A stretch of DNA of 64,000 nt from Methylicorpusculum oleiharenae (GCF_009828925.2 NZ_WUTY02000001.1:1952492-2016491), one strand, 5' to 3'. Counted from the stretch's first letter, positions 41,284-49,948 are shown. The notes: a model not told the origin generated them from the letters alone. Numbers and translations: made by a program.

Positions 41284-41565
41284 ATGTCGACTTTGGAGCA
41301 GGATCTCGCCCAACTGAATTTTGAATATCTGATGCTGGCCCGCGAAGCAGTTCGCAGTAATGCCTTGGAAGCCGCCTGGCGTTTTGGCCTGAATCAGAAA
41401 CAGCTGGCTGTGATGGAGACTCTGACTGTGGAAAAGATTCGGGAATTGGCAGGTAACAGTCGGGCCATCATTCGGTTATTGCCGCTACAGACCCCTCAGC
41501 ATATGTCACCGGCTGTGCATAGCGCATTGTTGCTGCCCACCCATGCTACTTCGGAGGAGGTCTAA
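41284..41565 (+). CDS. FlhD-like (SetD/AcaD-type) ICE activator subunit
   Basis: A 93-residue protein matching FlhD: LEQDLAQLNFEYLMLAREAV, then SNALEAAWRFGLNQKQLAVM and LTVEKIRELAGNSRAIIRL. In SXT/R391 and IncA/C elements, SetDC/AcaDC (FlhDC homologues) activate transfer and excision. I start at the ATG at 41284 (GGAG site) rather than 41248, which overlaps the promoter. TAA is followed directly by the FlhC-like ATG. Confidence 0.85.
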   Translation: MSTLEQDLAQLNFEYLMLAREAVRSNALEAAWRFGLNQKQLAVMETLTVEKIRELAGNSRAIIRLLPLQTPQHMSPAVHSALLLPTHATSEEV

Positions 41566-42192
41566 ATGTATCGGTTACCCACAGAAACAAAGTTGCCTGA
41601 TTATTTACACACCCTGTCTATGGCTAACCAACTCGTTTTATTAGGCGTAAGGCCGCCAATTATTCAGCATCTGTGTGGCATAGGCCGCAAAGTGGCGATC
41701 CGCCTTTACAAGGAAGCCCATCACGGCTCATCTAAATCGGGCCTGTTGCCGTACGATTCTTATTGGATTTCGCGATCCTCCTTGAACGCACTGCATGCCT
41801 CCATTTTCATGGGTATTTTTGCTGACATCACTCCGCTCGAATGTCAGAACCCTGTCCAGGCCACCCGGTTAATGACTGCGTATGCGTTGTATAGCGAGGT
41901 AGTTGGGCGGGTTATAAATCACACTAGATTAGACGTTAGCCATGATCACGGTAGGCTGCTGGATATAAACCGTGCCTGGCATCTGATTCAGCAATTTAAT
42001 AGCCGTGAAAGTCGGCTATTGCAATGCGGACGCTGTCAATCCCGCCATTTAGTGCTGAATACACTGCCTAAATTTTACCAACGCTGCCCAATTTGTGAGG
42101 TTTGGGCTGAAAAAAACAGTCGCCGCCACAAGGCGGCCTATCTGGGCTGGCCACCCGCTCAAGCCATGAATGCACGGATATCGACAACTTAG
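41566..42192 (+). CDS. FlhC-like (SetC/AcaC-type) ICE activator subunit
   Basis: A 208-residue protein matching FlhC: LCGIGRKVAIRLYKEAHHGS, then SGLLPYDSYWISRSSLNALH and ASIFMGIFADI. The zinc site is C154-x2-C157 and C174-x2-C177 (CGRC, CPIC). It should form a complex with the preceding FlhD-like protein to activate the ICE transfer operons. GGAGG lies before the ATG. Confidence 0.87.
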   Translation: MYRLPTETKLPDYLHTLSMANQLVLLGVRPPIIQHLCGIGRKVAIRLYKEAHHGSSKSGLLPYDSYWISRSSLNALHASIFMGIFADITPLECQNPVQATRLMTAYALYSEVVGRVINHTRLDVSHDHGRLLDINRAWHLIQQFNSRESRLLQCGRCQSRHLVLNTLPKFYQRCPICEVWAEKNSRRHKAAYLGWPPAQAMNARISTT

Positions 42193-42212
42193 CCACCGAC
42201 TAGGAGCTTCTT

Positions 42213-42800
42213 ATGTATGTCGTTATTAAGCACCTCACGAAACTGAAAACACCCCAAGCCTGCCATGGCAAGCAATTGGCACAGCGGGCGCGAGAATGTT
42301 TTCTGCAAAACGAATGCCTGACGCTGGATTTTGAAGCGGTCGAATCCATCGCCGCAGGTTTTTTTCAGGAAGCTATTTTCACGCTGCTCACCGAATTCGG
42401 GGCTGACGTCCTGAAAAGCAAATTGCAGGTGGTCAATATGAGTCCTGCTCTTGAGGCGATCATGCAGGAGGCCTTAACCCATGTGGATGAGTATGTTGAT
42501 CGATTGATGACCCGGCAACAGGAAGTGGTTGATCAAGAACTCTATGACCTCAATCTGGCTTGGCTAGTAAAGGTGCGCGCCACCGCCCGAGAAAATGCCC
42601 TACAAGCCTCGTTGATCATGGGGATTGCCGATGAAGAGTTGCGATTGGCAGTGGCAAATTTGTCCATGGACGAGATGCAGATCCTGGCCCGATCAGGCTG
42701 TTTATGTTTTGCGCCACGCTTTACACCCCAATTTATTCAGGGGTTCGGGCGGCGGCGCTATGACCGGGTGGATTTGTTGCTGGCTCTCACTGCCGGATAA
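42213..42800 (+). CDS. STAS-like (DUF4325)-FlhD fusion, second activator subunit
   Basis: A 195-residue protein with two parts. Residues 1-85 (LTLDFEAVESIAAGFFQEAI) are a STAS-like DUF4325 domain. Residues about 108-170 (YDLNLAWLVKVRATARENAL, then MGIADEELRLAVANLSMDEM) align with the FlhD-like protein 900 bases upstream, including the W/E...ARxNALxAS pattern and the length between helices. I read it as a second FlhD-type subunit carrying an added N-terminal domain. It starts 20 bases after the first FlhC-like gene and precedes a second FlhC-like gene. Confidence 0.75.
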   Translation: MYVVIKHLTKLKTPQACHGKQLAQRARECFLQNECLTLDFEAVESIAAGFFQEAIFTLLTEFGADVLKSKLQVVNMSPALEAIMQEALTHVDEYVDRLMTRQQEVVDQELYDLNLAWLVKVRATARENALQASLIMGIADEELRLAVANLSMDEMQILARSGCLCFAPRFTPQFIQGFGRRRYDRVDLLLALTAG

Positions 42801-42810
42801 AGGGGGCGTG

Positions 42811-43281
42811 ATGTTAGATAATTACAAGCAACAAAGCCTGGCAATCGAACTCATTAAGCGAAAAGCCCGCATTACCACGATTCAGAAAGCAACGGGGTTA
42901 TCGGTCAAGTGGCTTCGGCAAGCATTTCGTGAATACCATGGCTATTCAGCCCGTTCAGGTAATGACAAGCAATCCATCGAAGCCTTGACGCGGACTAACA
43001 GACAGTACAAAGAAGTCACCCTTTTTGCTGTTTGCTATCAGGCCAGTGAAATGATTAATCACGACGGCCACATCCAAAATATTATTCAAGCCTTTGATGT
43101 ATATAAGATGCTATGTCCGTCAAGTCGGCTAGATTTTGCAGATGCTGTAATGGTGAGTAAAGATTTGAAAGATCAAAAAATCCAACTGACTAACTGCCCG
43201 AATTGCGGTGCTGTTGTTTTGATTGGAGCAAGAGAAAGTTACCCAGAAAAATGCACGGTATGTAGGAGAGTGATGTCATGA
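42811..43281 (+). CDS. Second FlhC-like activator subunit
   Basis: A 156-residue protein. The N-terminus has the FlhC pattern IKRKARITTIQKATGLSVKW, then LRQAFREYHGYSARSG, and the C-terminus carries a C4 zinc site: C129-x2-C132 and C148-x2-C151. It is shorter than the first FlhC-like protein (208 residues), lacking part of the middle. It starts 10 bases after the STAS-FlhD gene; its stop overlaps the xis ATG. Two tandem FlhDC pairs in one element suggest regulators of two gene sets. Confidence 0.72.
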   Translation: MLDNYKQQSLAIELIKRKARITTIQKATGLSVKWLRQAFREYHGYSARSGNDKQSIEALTRTNRQYKEVTLFAVCYQASEMINHDGHIQNIIQAFDVYKMLCPSSRLDFADAVMVSKDLKDQKIQLTNCPNCGAVVLIGARESYPEKCTVCRRVMS

Positions 43282-43661
43282 CTTCGCCAGAGAACAAAAA
43301 ACTCCTTTGGTCAATTAAAGAAGCTTCAGAACAACTTTCTCTATCGTCTCGAACTTTAGAACGAATGATTTCTAACAAGCAAATTCCGTTTATAAGAATC
43401 GGCCGGTTAGTCAGAATACCTGTCGATGAAACAATACTATGGGTAGCACAAAAACTGCTAAATGTAGATAATACAAATCACGCAAGGCGGTGTGTGCCAA
43501 AAAGCAATGGAGGTAATCGCACATGCCAAAGCGTAGCAAAGATGGTTTGTTCAAGCGGGGAGACTCGCAATTTTGGTGGATCAGCTTCGTCGATGGAAGC
43601 GGCAAGCGAACTCGCAGAAGTGCTCAAACTAAAGACAGAAAAGAAGCGGAAGCACTCTTAG
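43278..43661 (+). CDS. xis: Excisionase-like MerR/HTH protein
   Basis: A 127-residue reading frame. Residues 10-55 (WSIKEASEQLSLSSRTLERM, IPFIRIGRLVRIPVDE) form the excisionase-family winged helix. The remaining 70 residues are low in complexity and Ser/Lys-rich, and overlap the first 139 bases of int in another frame. Xis proteins direct the integrase towards excision. Its ATG overlaps the stop of the second FlhC-like gene, which links excision to the activator operon. Confidence 0.75.
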   Translation: MTSPENKKLLWSIKEASEQLSLSSRTLERMISNKQIPFIRIGRLVRIPVDETILWVAQKLLNVDNTNHARRCVPKSNGGNRTCQSVAKMVCSSGETRNFGGSASSMEAASELAEVLKLKTEKKRKHS

Positions 43662-44614
43662 CCAAATTCAAACTTGAGGCTCATCAAGAGCGAGTTTGGG
43701 GGAGACCAAGTCAAGATGACCAGAAAGAATTTAGTTTCGATGAAATCTTGCTGTTGTATATCAAAGCTAAGGCCGTTGATGCAAGAGTTAAGTCGACCGC
43801 TAAAAATCTTTACCGTTTTTTTTCTGGTAAAGCAATGTCTGAAATTGATGACCTTGAAGTAAAATCGTATATTCGGGCTAGGCTTAAAGAAGGCGTTGCA
43901 GCCGGGACAGTCAATAAAGAAATTGGTTTGTTTTCAGCTGCAATTAATTTTTCTAATTCTGAGTATGGATCGGAGCTAAAAAATCCAGTTACGGGTAAAA
44001 AGCTGCAAGAACCTGAAGGTGTCGTTCGTTGGATTACAACAGAAGAGGCGGGACGGTTAATTGATGCGGCCAGGACCATTACTAAAGCACCTTGGTTAGT
44101 AGATTTTATACGTTTAGCTTTGAATACAGGATGTAGGGCAGGAGAATTGCTTGGACTTGAATGGTCCCGAATTGATTTGGCAAATGGTTTTTTTATTCTT
44201 GAAGCTGAGCATCAGAAAAATCGGAGACGTAGCAGCGTTCCGATAAATGCTGAGGCATCAGCCGCTTTGTTATCTAGAGCTGAATTTATAAAAACTCATT
44301 GTCCCAGTAGTCCATGGGTATTTTGCCGAAAAGATGGAAATCCATTACAGAGTCTAAAAAAATCTTGGGCAACTGCATGTAAACTGGCTGGGATAGAGAA
44401 TTTCAGAATTCATGATCAACGACATACTTTTGCGAGTTGGTTGGTCATGGAGGATGTACCTCTTTACACGGTTAGTAAAGTGCTCAGACATAGCACTGTA
44501 AAAATGACTGAGAAGTATGCGCATCTTAATCCTCAGAATCTTAAGGATGCAGTGAGGGTTTTGGATTCAAAGTCACGTTTTAGTCACGTTTCCCCTCAAA
44601 AGGGATGTGAATAA
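43523..44614 (+). CDS. int: Tyrosine recombinase/integrase of the ICE
   Basis: A 363-residue phage-type integrase. The catalytic residues are R205 (NTGCRAGELL), H297-x-x-R300 (HDQRHTF; the more usual motif is HxLRH), H323 (LRHST) and Y332 (EKYAHL). The N-terminal arm-binding and core-binding regions are present. GGAGGTAATC before the ATG fixes the start. It ends 23 bases before the 3' end of the tRNA-Arg gene, the classic layout for integration at a tRNA 3' end. Confidence 0.95.
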   Translation: MPKRSKDGLFKRGDSQFWWISFVDGSGKRTRRSAQTKDRKEAEALLAKFKLEAHQERVWGRPSQDDQKEFSFDEILLLYIKAKAVDARVKSTAKNLYRFFSGKAMSEIDDLEVKSYIRARLKEGVAAGTVNKEIGLFSAAINFSNSEYGSELKNPVTGKKLQEPEGVVRWITTEEAGRLIDAARTITKAPWLVDFIRLALNTGCRAGELLGLEWSRIDLANGFFILEAEHQKNRRRSSVPINAEASAALLSRAEFIKTHCPSSPWVFCRKDGNPLQSLKKSWATACKLAGIENFRIHDQRHTFASWLVMEDVPLYTVSKVLRHSTVKMTEKYAHLNPQNLKDAVRVLDSKSRFSHVSPQKGCE

Positions 44615-44637
44615 ATTAGGTAAGTAATTGATTTATA

Positions 44638-44660
44638 TGGTGCCCCGGAGACGATTTGAA
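44638..44660. other. Probable ICE attachment site (att) at the 3' end of tRNA-Arg
   Basis: Inferred: the int gene ends just beside the tRNA 3' end, and tRNA-encoded elements cross over there. The gene is complete in this window. The partner repeat would be at the left end outside the window, so the exact core cannot be drawn. Confidence 0.5.
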
Positions 44661-44714
44661 CGTCCGACCTTCCCCTTAGGAGGGGGATGCTCTATCCAGC
44701 TGAGCTACCGGGGC
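44638..44714 (-). tRNA. tRNA-Arg (anticodon CCT)
   Basis: The minus strand gives GCCCCGG (5' acceptor) pairing with CCGGGGC (3' acceptor), a normal D arm, an anticodon stem CCCCT/AGGGG with the loop CTCCTAA, and an encoded CCA at 44638-44640. The anticodon CCT reads AGG (Arg). It is the boundary between the ICE (left) and the chromosome (right). Confidence 0.93.
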
Positions 44715-44731
44715 AATGTGCGGCGATTGTA

Positions 44732-45454
44732 TCACAGGTTTAAATCGGGATTCTTTCGTTTTCTTATGATTTCGCGCTCCAGAGCAGCGATGAAAAAGTC
44801 CAGCTTGTTTTTGCCTTGAGGCGAGAGGTTTACAAAATAGCCACCTATATAAACAGTGTTTCGCTCGGTTTTGACTGAACGAATAACTAAAGTAAAGACC
44901 ATCTCATAGCCAATCGGCAAGTTTAAGTGGCAGTTTCTTAAGGTGTCGCCTGCTTGAACGCTATTCTCTTCTGCGGCCAGGCGGAATGACATGCCGCCTC
45001 TGGAAATATCGATTACCTCGCCATGAACTAAAAATTTGTTTTTCGCCGCGGGCCATGTGATGGTTAATGTATCAGTGACGACTCTGGGTGAAGTTCTGCG
45101 TTGCGGGTAATAGATCCGTTCAGGAAAGGGCGTGGAATAATGAAGCATATCACTGCCGGGCTTTTTGACTGCGGTCAACGTCAGGAGAAAGGCTAAATGA
45201 ACGCCGTTTAAATAAGTTGAAAGCTTTATTTTATGCGCGGATTGAAGAAATGTGCTGAGTTCTGCAGAATTGATTTCATCCAGAACGAGAAGGTGTTGTT
45301 CTTTATTGACTTCAATGATTGAGGTTAAGAGTCCTTTCTTTTGACCCTGCACAGATAAAGTGCATAGGCAATTCTGAATTTGGATGGCGCATAGGATGCT
45401 GGCTATTTTATCCGGTTGAGTTACGAACTTTGGATTTTCATTGAAATTTGACAC
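44732..45454 (-). CDS. ycgR: YcgR-like PilZ flagellar brake protein
   Basis: A 240-residue protein: N-terminal YcgR (PilZN) domain and a C-terminal PilZ domain. The c-di-GMP site is RRTSPR (about residue 117) and DISRGGMSF (about 148). YcgR binds c-di-GMP and slows the flagellar motor. It is transcribed left with flgN and flgM, 17 bases from the tRNA gene. Confidence 0.88.
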   Translation of the reverse strand: MSNFNENPKFVTQPDKIASILCAIQIQNCLCTLSVQGQKKGLLTSIIEVNKEQHLLVLDEINSAELSTFLQSAHKIKLSTYLNGVHLAFLLTLTAVKKPGSDMLHYSTPFPERIYYPQRRTSPRVVTDTLTITWPAAKNKFLVHGEVIDISRGGMSFRLAAEENSVQAGDTLRNCHLNLPIGYEMVFTLVIRSVKTERNTVYIGGYFVNLSPQGKNKLDFFIAALEREIIRKRKNPDLNL

Positions 45455-45507
45455 AGCATTTTACTTTACAGTTGATTTTGCCTTTGTCCGTTTCGGGTTT
45501 GAGGGGC

Positions 45508-46002
45508 TTAAGCTGTATAGAGCGTGTTAGTACCTGCATCGGCTTGGGTGGAGCCGTCGCGGCCATAAGTATGGACTGATTGTGGTTTGCCTTTCAGTAT
45601 ATTGAGTGAAAGGCGGGTGTGACGCAGCAAAAGTTCGATGCCGGCACCATTCTGGTTATTTAAATCGCGCGCTTTTTCTGAGAGTATGATGAGTTCTTGC
45701 CAGTTCTGTTCGGCTTTTTGGGTATCTAGGCTGGCTGCTTTGGCTCTTTCAAAATAAGTCGCCAGGCCGTTTTTATCCGCATTCAACTGTTCGGTTTGAA
45801 GAACCTGACCTATTTGTTGAGTAAATTGCGAAATTTCACCGATTAAATGCTGCTTGTGCTGTGTGATCGCATCCAGTTTTTTATCTTTATCCTGATTGAT
45901 CAATAACTGAGACTCGTCCTGAAGGGCTTGAAAAAGAGTGCGACTTAAGGACAAGCCATTACTGATCAATTTTTCAGCGATAGGAAATGTTTTATTAATC
46001 AT
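45508..46002 (-). CDS. flgN: FlgN, flagellar export chaperone
   Basis: A 164-residue helical protein (LFQALQDESQLLINQDKDKK, LRHTRLSLNILKGKPQSVHT, YGRDGSTQ) of FlgN type, the chaperone for FlgK and FlgL, both encoded further right. It follows flgM with a 2-base gap. Confidence 0.85.
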   Translation of the reverse strand: MINKTFPIAEKLISNGLSLSRTLFQALQDESQLLINQDKDKKLDAITQHKQHLIGEISQFTQQIGQVLQTEQLNADKNGLATYFERAKAASLDTQKAEQNWQELIILSEKARDLNNQNGAGIELLLRHTRLSLNILKGKPQSVHTYGRDGSTQADAGTNTLYTA

Positions 46003-46004
46003 GT

Positions 46005-46316
46005 TTATGTGCTGTCCTGGCCAAATGCAGCCTCAAATTGAATGATTTTTTGAGCCAGTTTCTCGGCATCAACACGGTAACTGCCATCGGCTATCGACTG
46101 TTTGATCATGTTTACTTTATTTTCATCGACCGGTGGGGTTTTGTTGTTGAGCGCTTCACTGGCAGCAAGGCTAGCCGAATTCGCTCTGATGCTTACGCTG
46201 TCACTGCTACCTGTCTCAACTTTTGGTTTGTCTGATTTGTTTTCGACCGATCCCTTGGATGATGCTTTGGTCTGAACGGTGACAAGTTGTCTGCCTGTGA
46301 GTGGGTCAATAGCCAT
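46005..46316 (-). CDS. flgM: FlgM, anti-sigma28 factor
   Basis: A 103-residue protein: MAIDPLTGRQLVTVQTKASS, and the C-terminal sigma28-binding part KVNMIKQSIADGSYRVDAEK, then LAQKIIQFEAAFG. It holds FliA until the hook is complete. I choose the ATG at 46316 with a GGAGG site; the frame opens 51 bases earlier. A sigma28 promoter lies directly upstream. Confidence 0.9.
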   Translation of the reverse strand: MAIDPLTGRQLVTVQTKASSKGSVENKSDKPKVETGSSDSVSIRANSASLAASEALNNKTPPVDENKVNMIKQSIADGSYRVDAEKLAQKIIQFEAAFGQDST

Positions 46317-46350
46317 GGTAGAGTCCTCCAATAATGTTTTGCTATAACCT

Positions 46351-46377
46351 GTATCGGCAGCATTCAAAAAAGATTTA
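46351..46377 (-). promoter_or_regulatory. Sigma28 promoter of flgM
   Basis: TAAA, exactly 15 bases, then GCCGATAC on the minus strand, 35 bases before the flgM ATG. Almost perfect FliA promoter. Confidence 0.75.
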
Positions 46378-46469
46378 GAAAAAATTATAGCGTAATAACT
46401 TTTTGTCAGGAGTACTTATTGAACTATTGATTTTAAGTTATGGAATTGTGTCATTTATTATTCATTAGC

Positions 46470-47174
46470 TCAGCGTTGATGAATGCTGACAAAGCCGGTC
46501 TGCTCAACTTCAGCCGCAATGATGCGTCCTGAGGATGCATTTTTGACACTGATTGATTGCCCTTTTACGCCGTCCATCATGGCGACGCCTTGCATGCGTA
46601 TATCAAAAGCGGGATTTCCTGAACGAATGACAATTTTTTCGCCTCGCTTGATCAGTACCGGTTCCATGATCAGTCCGTTATGCAAGACGGTTCCTGCCGC
46701 TAAATAGCGGTTGGCTTGCTTGTTAAACACTTGTTCCGGACTGATAAAGTAACCCTGTTTCACTTTTGAAATATCCTTTTTCTCTAATCTTACGTGGTTT
46801 GGCGTCAATAATTCTCCTCGTTGAACGGGTTGGCTTAGTACCATGACCTGATCAAATATACGAACGGTGACCGATGTATAAACAGACCAGGATTGAATTC
46901 CGCTGCAACGCACTCCAACAGTATTTCTATCGGGACCCAATCCTTGAGGTTGGGAGGTAAACGCTTCAATGGGTTGGCTGCATTCGGCTAGCCGGAGGCG
47001 CGTATCTAAAGGTGCTATTGTAAGTTCGTAATTTGACGTCGGATCTATGTTGTTTTGAACAAAATCACTGACAACTTGATAAAGACTGCTATGCGCTTGA
47101 TAGCTTGGCTCTGCATAGCTTGCTGATGCGAAGGCCAGTAAAAATGGAAGTAAGCGAAAGGTTTTAAGGAACAT
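46470..47174 (-). CDS. flgA: FlgA, P-ring assembly chaperone
   Basis: A 234-residue periplasmic protein with a signal peptide (FLKTFRLLPFLLAFASASYA) and the SAF-like C-terminus: VLSQPVQRGELLTPNHVRLE, VLHNGLIMEPVLIKRGEKIV, MMDGVKGQSISVKNASSGRI. It helps FlgI assemble in the periplasm. Start at 47174; the longer reading frame begins at 47237. Confidence 0.88.
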   Translation of the reverse strand: MFLKTFRLLPFLLAFASASYAEPSYQAHSSLYQVVSDFVQNNIDPTSNYELTIAPLDTRLRLAECSQPIEAFTSQPQGLGPDRNTVGVRCSGIQSWSVYTSVTVRIFDQVMVLSQPVQRGELLTPNHVRLEKKDISKVKQGYFISPEQVFNKQANRYLAAGTVLHNGLIMEPVLIKRGEKIVIRSGNPAFDIRMQGVAMMDGVKGQSISVKNASSGRIIAAEVEQTGFVSIHQR

Positions 47175-47407
47175 AAGAATGTGCCGGTTAAATGACGTTA
47201 TTTGTCCCACAGCATTTTTGGTGCCAAGCGCCATCACAGCAATTCGTTAGAAACAAACTATAATTGCTTTGCTCACTTAATTTTGAGCCGTATCCGGCTA
47301 TGAAATAACAACAAAAGACCTGATTGATGAACCCAGTTTTTACCAGGTTTGGGTGGGAAGTACAGAGCGAGTGTCGGTAAATGTTGTTTATGAGTGGCTC
47401 CGTAAAC

Positions 47408-47415
47408 GCCGATAA
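47408..47415 (+). promoter_or_regulatory. Possible sigma28 -10 element of cheV
   Basis: GCCGATAA, a perfect FliA -10, 53 bases before cheV. The -35 (TATG at the right distance) is poor, so this is only a candidate. Confidence 0.35.
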
Positions 47416-47468
47416 CACAACATTTTTAGCAAAGTCACAGCAGAATCATAAATCAATAAGGTGGTGTC

Positions 47469-48398
47469 ATGGCCGGAATTTTGGAAGGCGTAGATCAAAG
47501 AACGCAGTTAGCAGGTCATAACCGTTTCGAGTTATTGCTTTTCAGATTGGGCGGCCGGCAGCGTTTTGGAATTAATGTATTCAAAGTGCAGGAAGTGATT
47601 CAATGTCCGTCTTTAACCCAAATTCCCAATTCCAATTCAGTCATTTGTGGTGTTGCTCATTTGCGGGGCAAGACAATACCGGTTTTAGATCTATCAATGG
47701 CTATCGGTTTACGGCCGCTTTCCAGGGACAACGGCTGTTATGTCATCGTGACGGAATATAACAGAACGGTTCAAGGGTTTTTAGTGGGGTCGGTTGACAG
47801 AATCATCAATATCGGCTGGAGTTCTGTTAAAGCACCCCCTACAGGTCTGGGCAGGGAAGGGTATCTGACGGCTGTGACTGAAGTCGACAATGAACTGGTG
47901 GAAGTGATTGACGTTGAAAAAGTCATGAAAGAAGTCATTGGCTTACGCGATCAAGCTTCTGAAGAAGCAATAGACAGCACGGTTTCCGGAGCGGGTGATC
48001 GCGTGTTGATTGTTGATGACTCGACCGTGGCAAGAAACCAGGTGAAAAGAGTCTGCGATCAATTGGGTTTGGAATGTCATGTGCTTAAAGATGGTTTGGA
48101 AGCCTGGGAACATCTTAATCAGTTGGTTGATGATAATGTTGAGCTGGAAAAGCACTATGCCTTGATCATTTCTGACGTGGAGATGCCCAGAATGGACGGC
48201 TATACGCTGGCATCCCAAATCAAAAAAGACACCAGAATGAAAGGGGTTTACATTGTTTTACATACCTCATTAAGCGGGGTTTTCAATACTTCAATGGTTC
48301 AAAAAGTCGGTGCTAATGAGTTTTTAGCCAAGTTTGAACCCGATGAGTTGATAAAGACCATCCAAAACAGGCTGAAGATTTATCATGCTCATCAATAA
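47469..48398 (+). CDS. cheV: CheV, CheW-receiver chemotaxis coupling protein
   Basis: A 309-residue protein: CheW domain first (LLFRLGGRQRFGINVFKVQE, VAHLRGKTIPVLDLSMAIG) and a receiver domain second (VLIVDDSTVARNQVKRV, SDVEMPRMDGYTLASQI). It connects receptors to CheA and is adjustable by phosphorylation. Divergent from flgA. Confidence 0.92.
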   Translation: MAGILEGVDQRTQLAGHNRFELLLFRLGGRQRFGINVFKVQEVIQCPSLTQIPNSNSVICGVAHLRGKTIPVLDLSMAIGLRPLSRDNGCYVIVTEYNRTVQGFLVGSVDRIINIGWSSVKAPPTGLGREGYLTAVTEVDNELVEVIDVEKVMKEVIGLRDQASEEAIDSTVSGAGDRVLIVDDSTVARNQVKRVCDQLGLECHVLKDGLEAWEHLNQLVDDNVELEKHYALIISDVEMPRMDGYTLASQIKKDTRMKGVYIVLHTSLSGVFNTSMVQKVGANEFLAKFEPDELIKTIQNRLKIYHAHQ

Positions 48399-48458
48399 AA
48401 CGGGCATTTCCGGTCTCGACTATTCAGCAATGGCTGAGAGTTCTTTGAGAAAAATATA

Positions 48459-49277
48459 ATGGAAATGAATAGCCAGGAATTTAAATTCTTCCAGCACTTC
48501 CTCTCGCAAAACTGCGGCATCATTCTCAGCGATACTAAGCATTATCTGGTTAAAAACAGATTATCGAGTCTTCTGGCCTCGTTTAACCTCAGTGGGTATC
48601 AAGATCTCATTTTATTACTCAAGCAAAATCCAGGCTCGAAAGTAGCGGTTGCGGTGATTGATGCCATGACGACCAATGAAACCTACTGGTTTAGAGATGA
48701 AAATCAGTTTAAAGATTTATCCGATACCTTATTGCCTTTGCTGGCTCAAAAACGTACGCCGCTCCGAATCTGGTCGGCAGCTTGTTCGACAGGTCAGGAG
48801 CCTTACTCTATCAGCATGTGCATTGATGACTATGTGAATAGAACAGGTAAAAGTCTGAATGCGAGAATCATCGGTACTGATATTTCCGATACGGTGCTTA
48901 CCCAGGCAAAAAATGCGGTTTACAATGAATCGGCACTGTTGCGCGGTATCGATTCAGAGAAAAAACAACGTTACTTCAATGCGGTTGAGGATGGATACAA
49001 GCTTAAGTCCCAGACAGTCTCCAGGGTTGATTTTCAGTGTTTGAATTTGCTGAAGCCTTTCAATTCAATGGGCCGTTTTGACATTATTTTTTGCAGGAAC
49101 GTGCTGATTTACTTTTCCGATGAAGTTAAGCGCGATATTTTGACCCGCATGTCAGCGCTCCTAGAGCCTGATGGAGTGTTGTATTTGAGCAGTACCGAAC
49201 AAATGCCGGTAGGTGTAAACGGATTTATTGCGGTGAGGGACCAGCGTAGCCGGTATTACAAAAAATCCACGTCCTAG
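48459..49277 (+). CDS. cheR: CheR, chemoreceptor methyltransferase
   Basis: A 272-residue SAM-dependent methyltransferase of glutamate residues in receptors. Marks are MTTNETYWFRDENQF, the SAM site IWSAACSTGQEPYSISMC, and DIIFCRNVLIYF. It follows cheV by 60 bases; the 272-base gap after it holds the flgB promoter. Confidence 0.93.
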   Translation: MEMNSQEFKFFQHFLSQNCGIILSDTKHYLVKNRLSSLLASFNLSGYQDLILLLKQNPGSKVAVAVIDAMTTNETYWFRDENQFKDLSDTLLPLLAQKRTPLRIWSAACSTGQEPYSISMCIDDYVNRTGKSLNARIIGTDISDTVLTQAKNAVYNESALLRGIDSEKKQRYFNAVEDGYKLKSQTVSRVDFQCLNLLKPFNSMGRFDIIFCRNVLIYFSDEVKRDILTRMSALLEPDGVLYLSSTEQMPVGVNGFIAVRDQRSRYYKKSTS

Positions 49278-49497
49278 CTGCGGCAATAAATTGACACCTG
49301 GAATCAAACCGGCGGGTTAATTCCAAAAATTGCCACTTGCCGCTTTATTTCAGTACAAACGGCCATCAATTGCCGCCTCAAAGCCGATGTTGCCGGACTC
49401 AATAGTCTCATCCGACCTTTTTCTGATCGAGTCAATTACTTTCATCTCCCGCTGTAACGCTTGTTAACCTAATGAATTAACATTGTTATTTTATTGC

Positions 49498-49513
49498 GGC
49501 ATATCATTTGCTT
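49498..49513 (+). promoter_or_regulatory. Sigma54 promoter of flgBCDEFGHIJ
   Basis: CGGCAT-ATCAT-TTGCT matches -24/-12 (TGGCAC-N5-TTGCA) with the right spacing, 37 bases before flgB. Confidence 0.7.
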
Positions 49514-49549
49514 AATTTTTTCTAAAAGCGAACCTATGAGGCGATAATC

Positions 49550-49948
49550 ATGGCTATTAATTTTGAAAAGGCGTTAGGCGTTCATCCGCAGGCTTTGACC
49601 TTGCGTGAAAAACGCGGCGAAGTGCTGGCATCTAATCTTGCCAATGCAGATACCCCCGGCTTCAAGGCCAGAGATCTCAATTTTCAATCGGTTTTGAAAG
49701 GTGCAATGCCGGATGAGTTGTCAATTGAGCGAACTCGTAGCGGGCATGTGGCTCCGTCAGATCTGTTGTTAGGCGCCAATCTTATGTACCGCAATCCGCA
49801 TCAGGCGTCATTAGACGGCAACACGGTTGAGTCCCATATAGAGCAAGCCAAATTTTCAGAAAACGCGGTGCAATATCAGGCCAGCTTGCGATTTATCAAC
49901 GGCAAGTTTTCTGGTTTGATGACTGCAATAAAAGGAGAGTCCGCATGA
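49550..49948 (+). CDS. flgB: FlgB, rod protein
   Basis: A 132-residue proximal rod protein (ANADTPGFKARDLNFQSVL), the first gene of the hook-basal-body operon. It overlaps flgC by 4 bases. GAGG stands ahead of the ATG. Confidence 0.95.
   Translation: MAINFEKALGVHPQALTLREKRGEVLASNLANADTPGFKARDLNFQSVLKGAMPDELSIERTRSGHVAPSDLLLGANLMYRNPHQASLDGNTVESHIEQAKFSENAVQYQASLRFINGKFSGLMTAIKGESA

Noticed and set aside
47408-47415. Full sigma28 promoter for cheV
   Set aside because: Only the -10 fits; the -35 is poor, so it is listed as a weak candidate and not claimed as a promoter.
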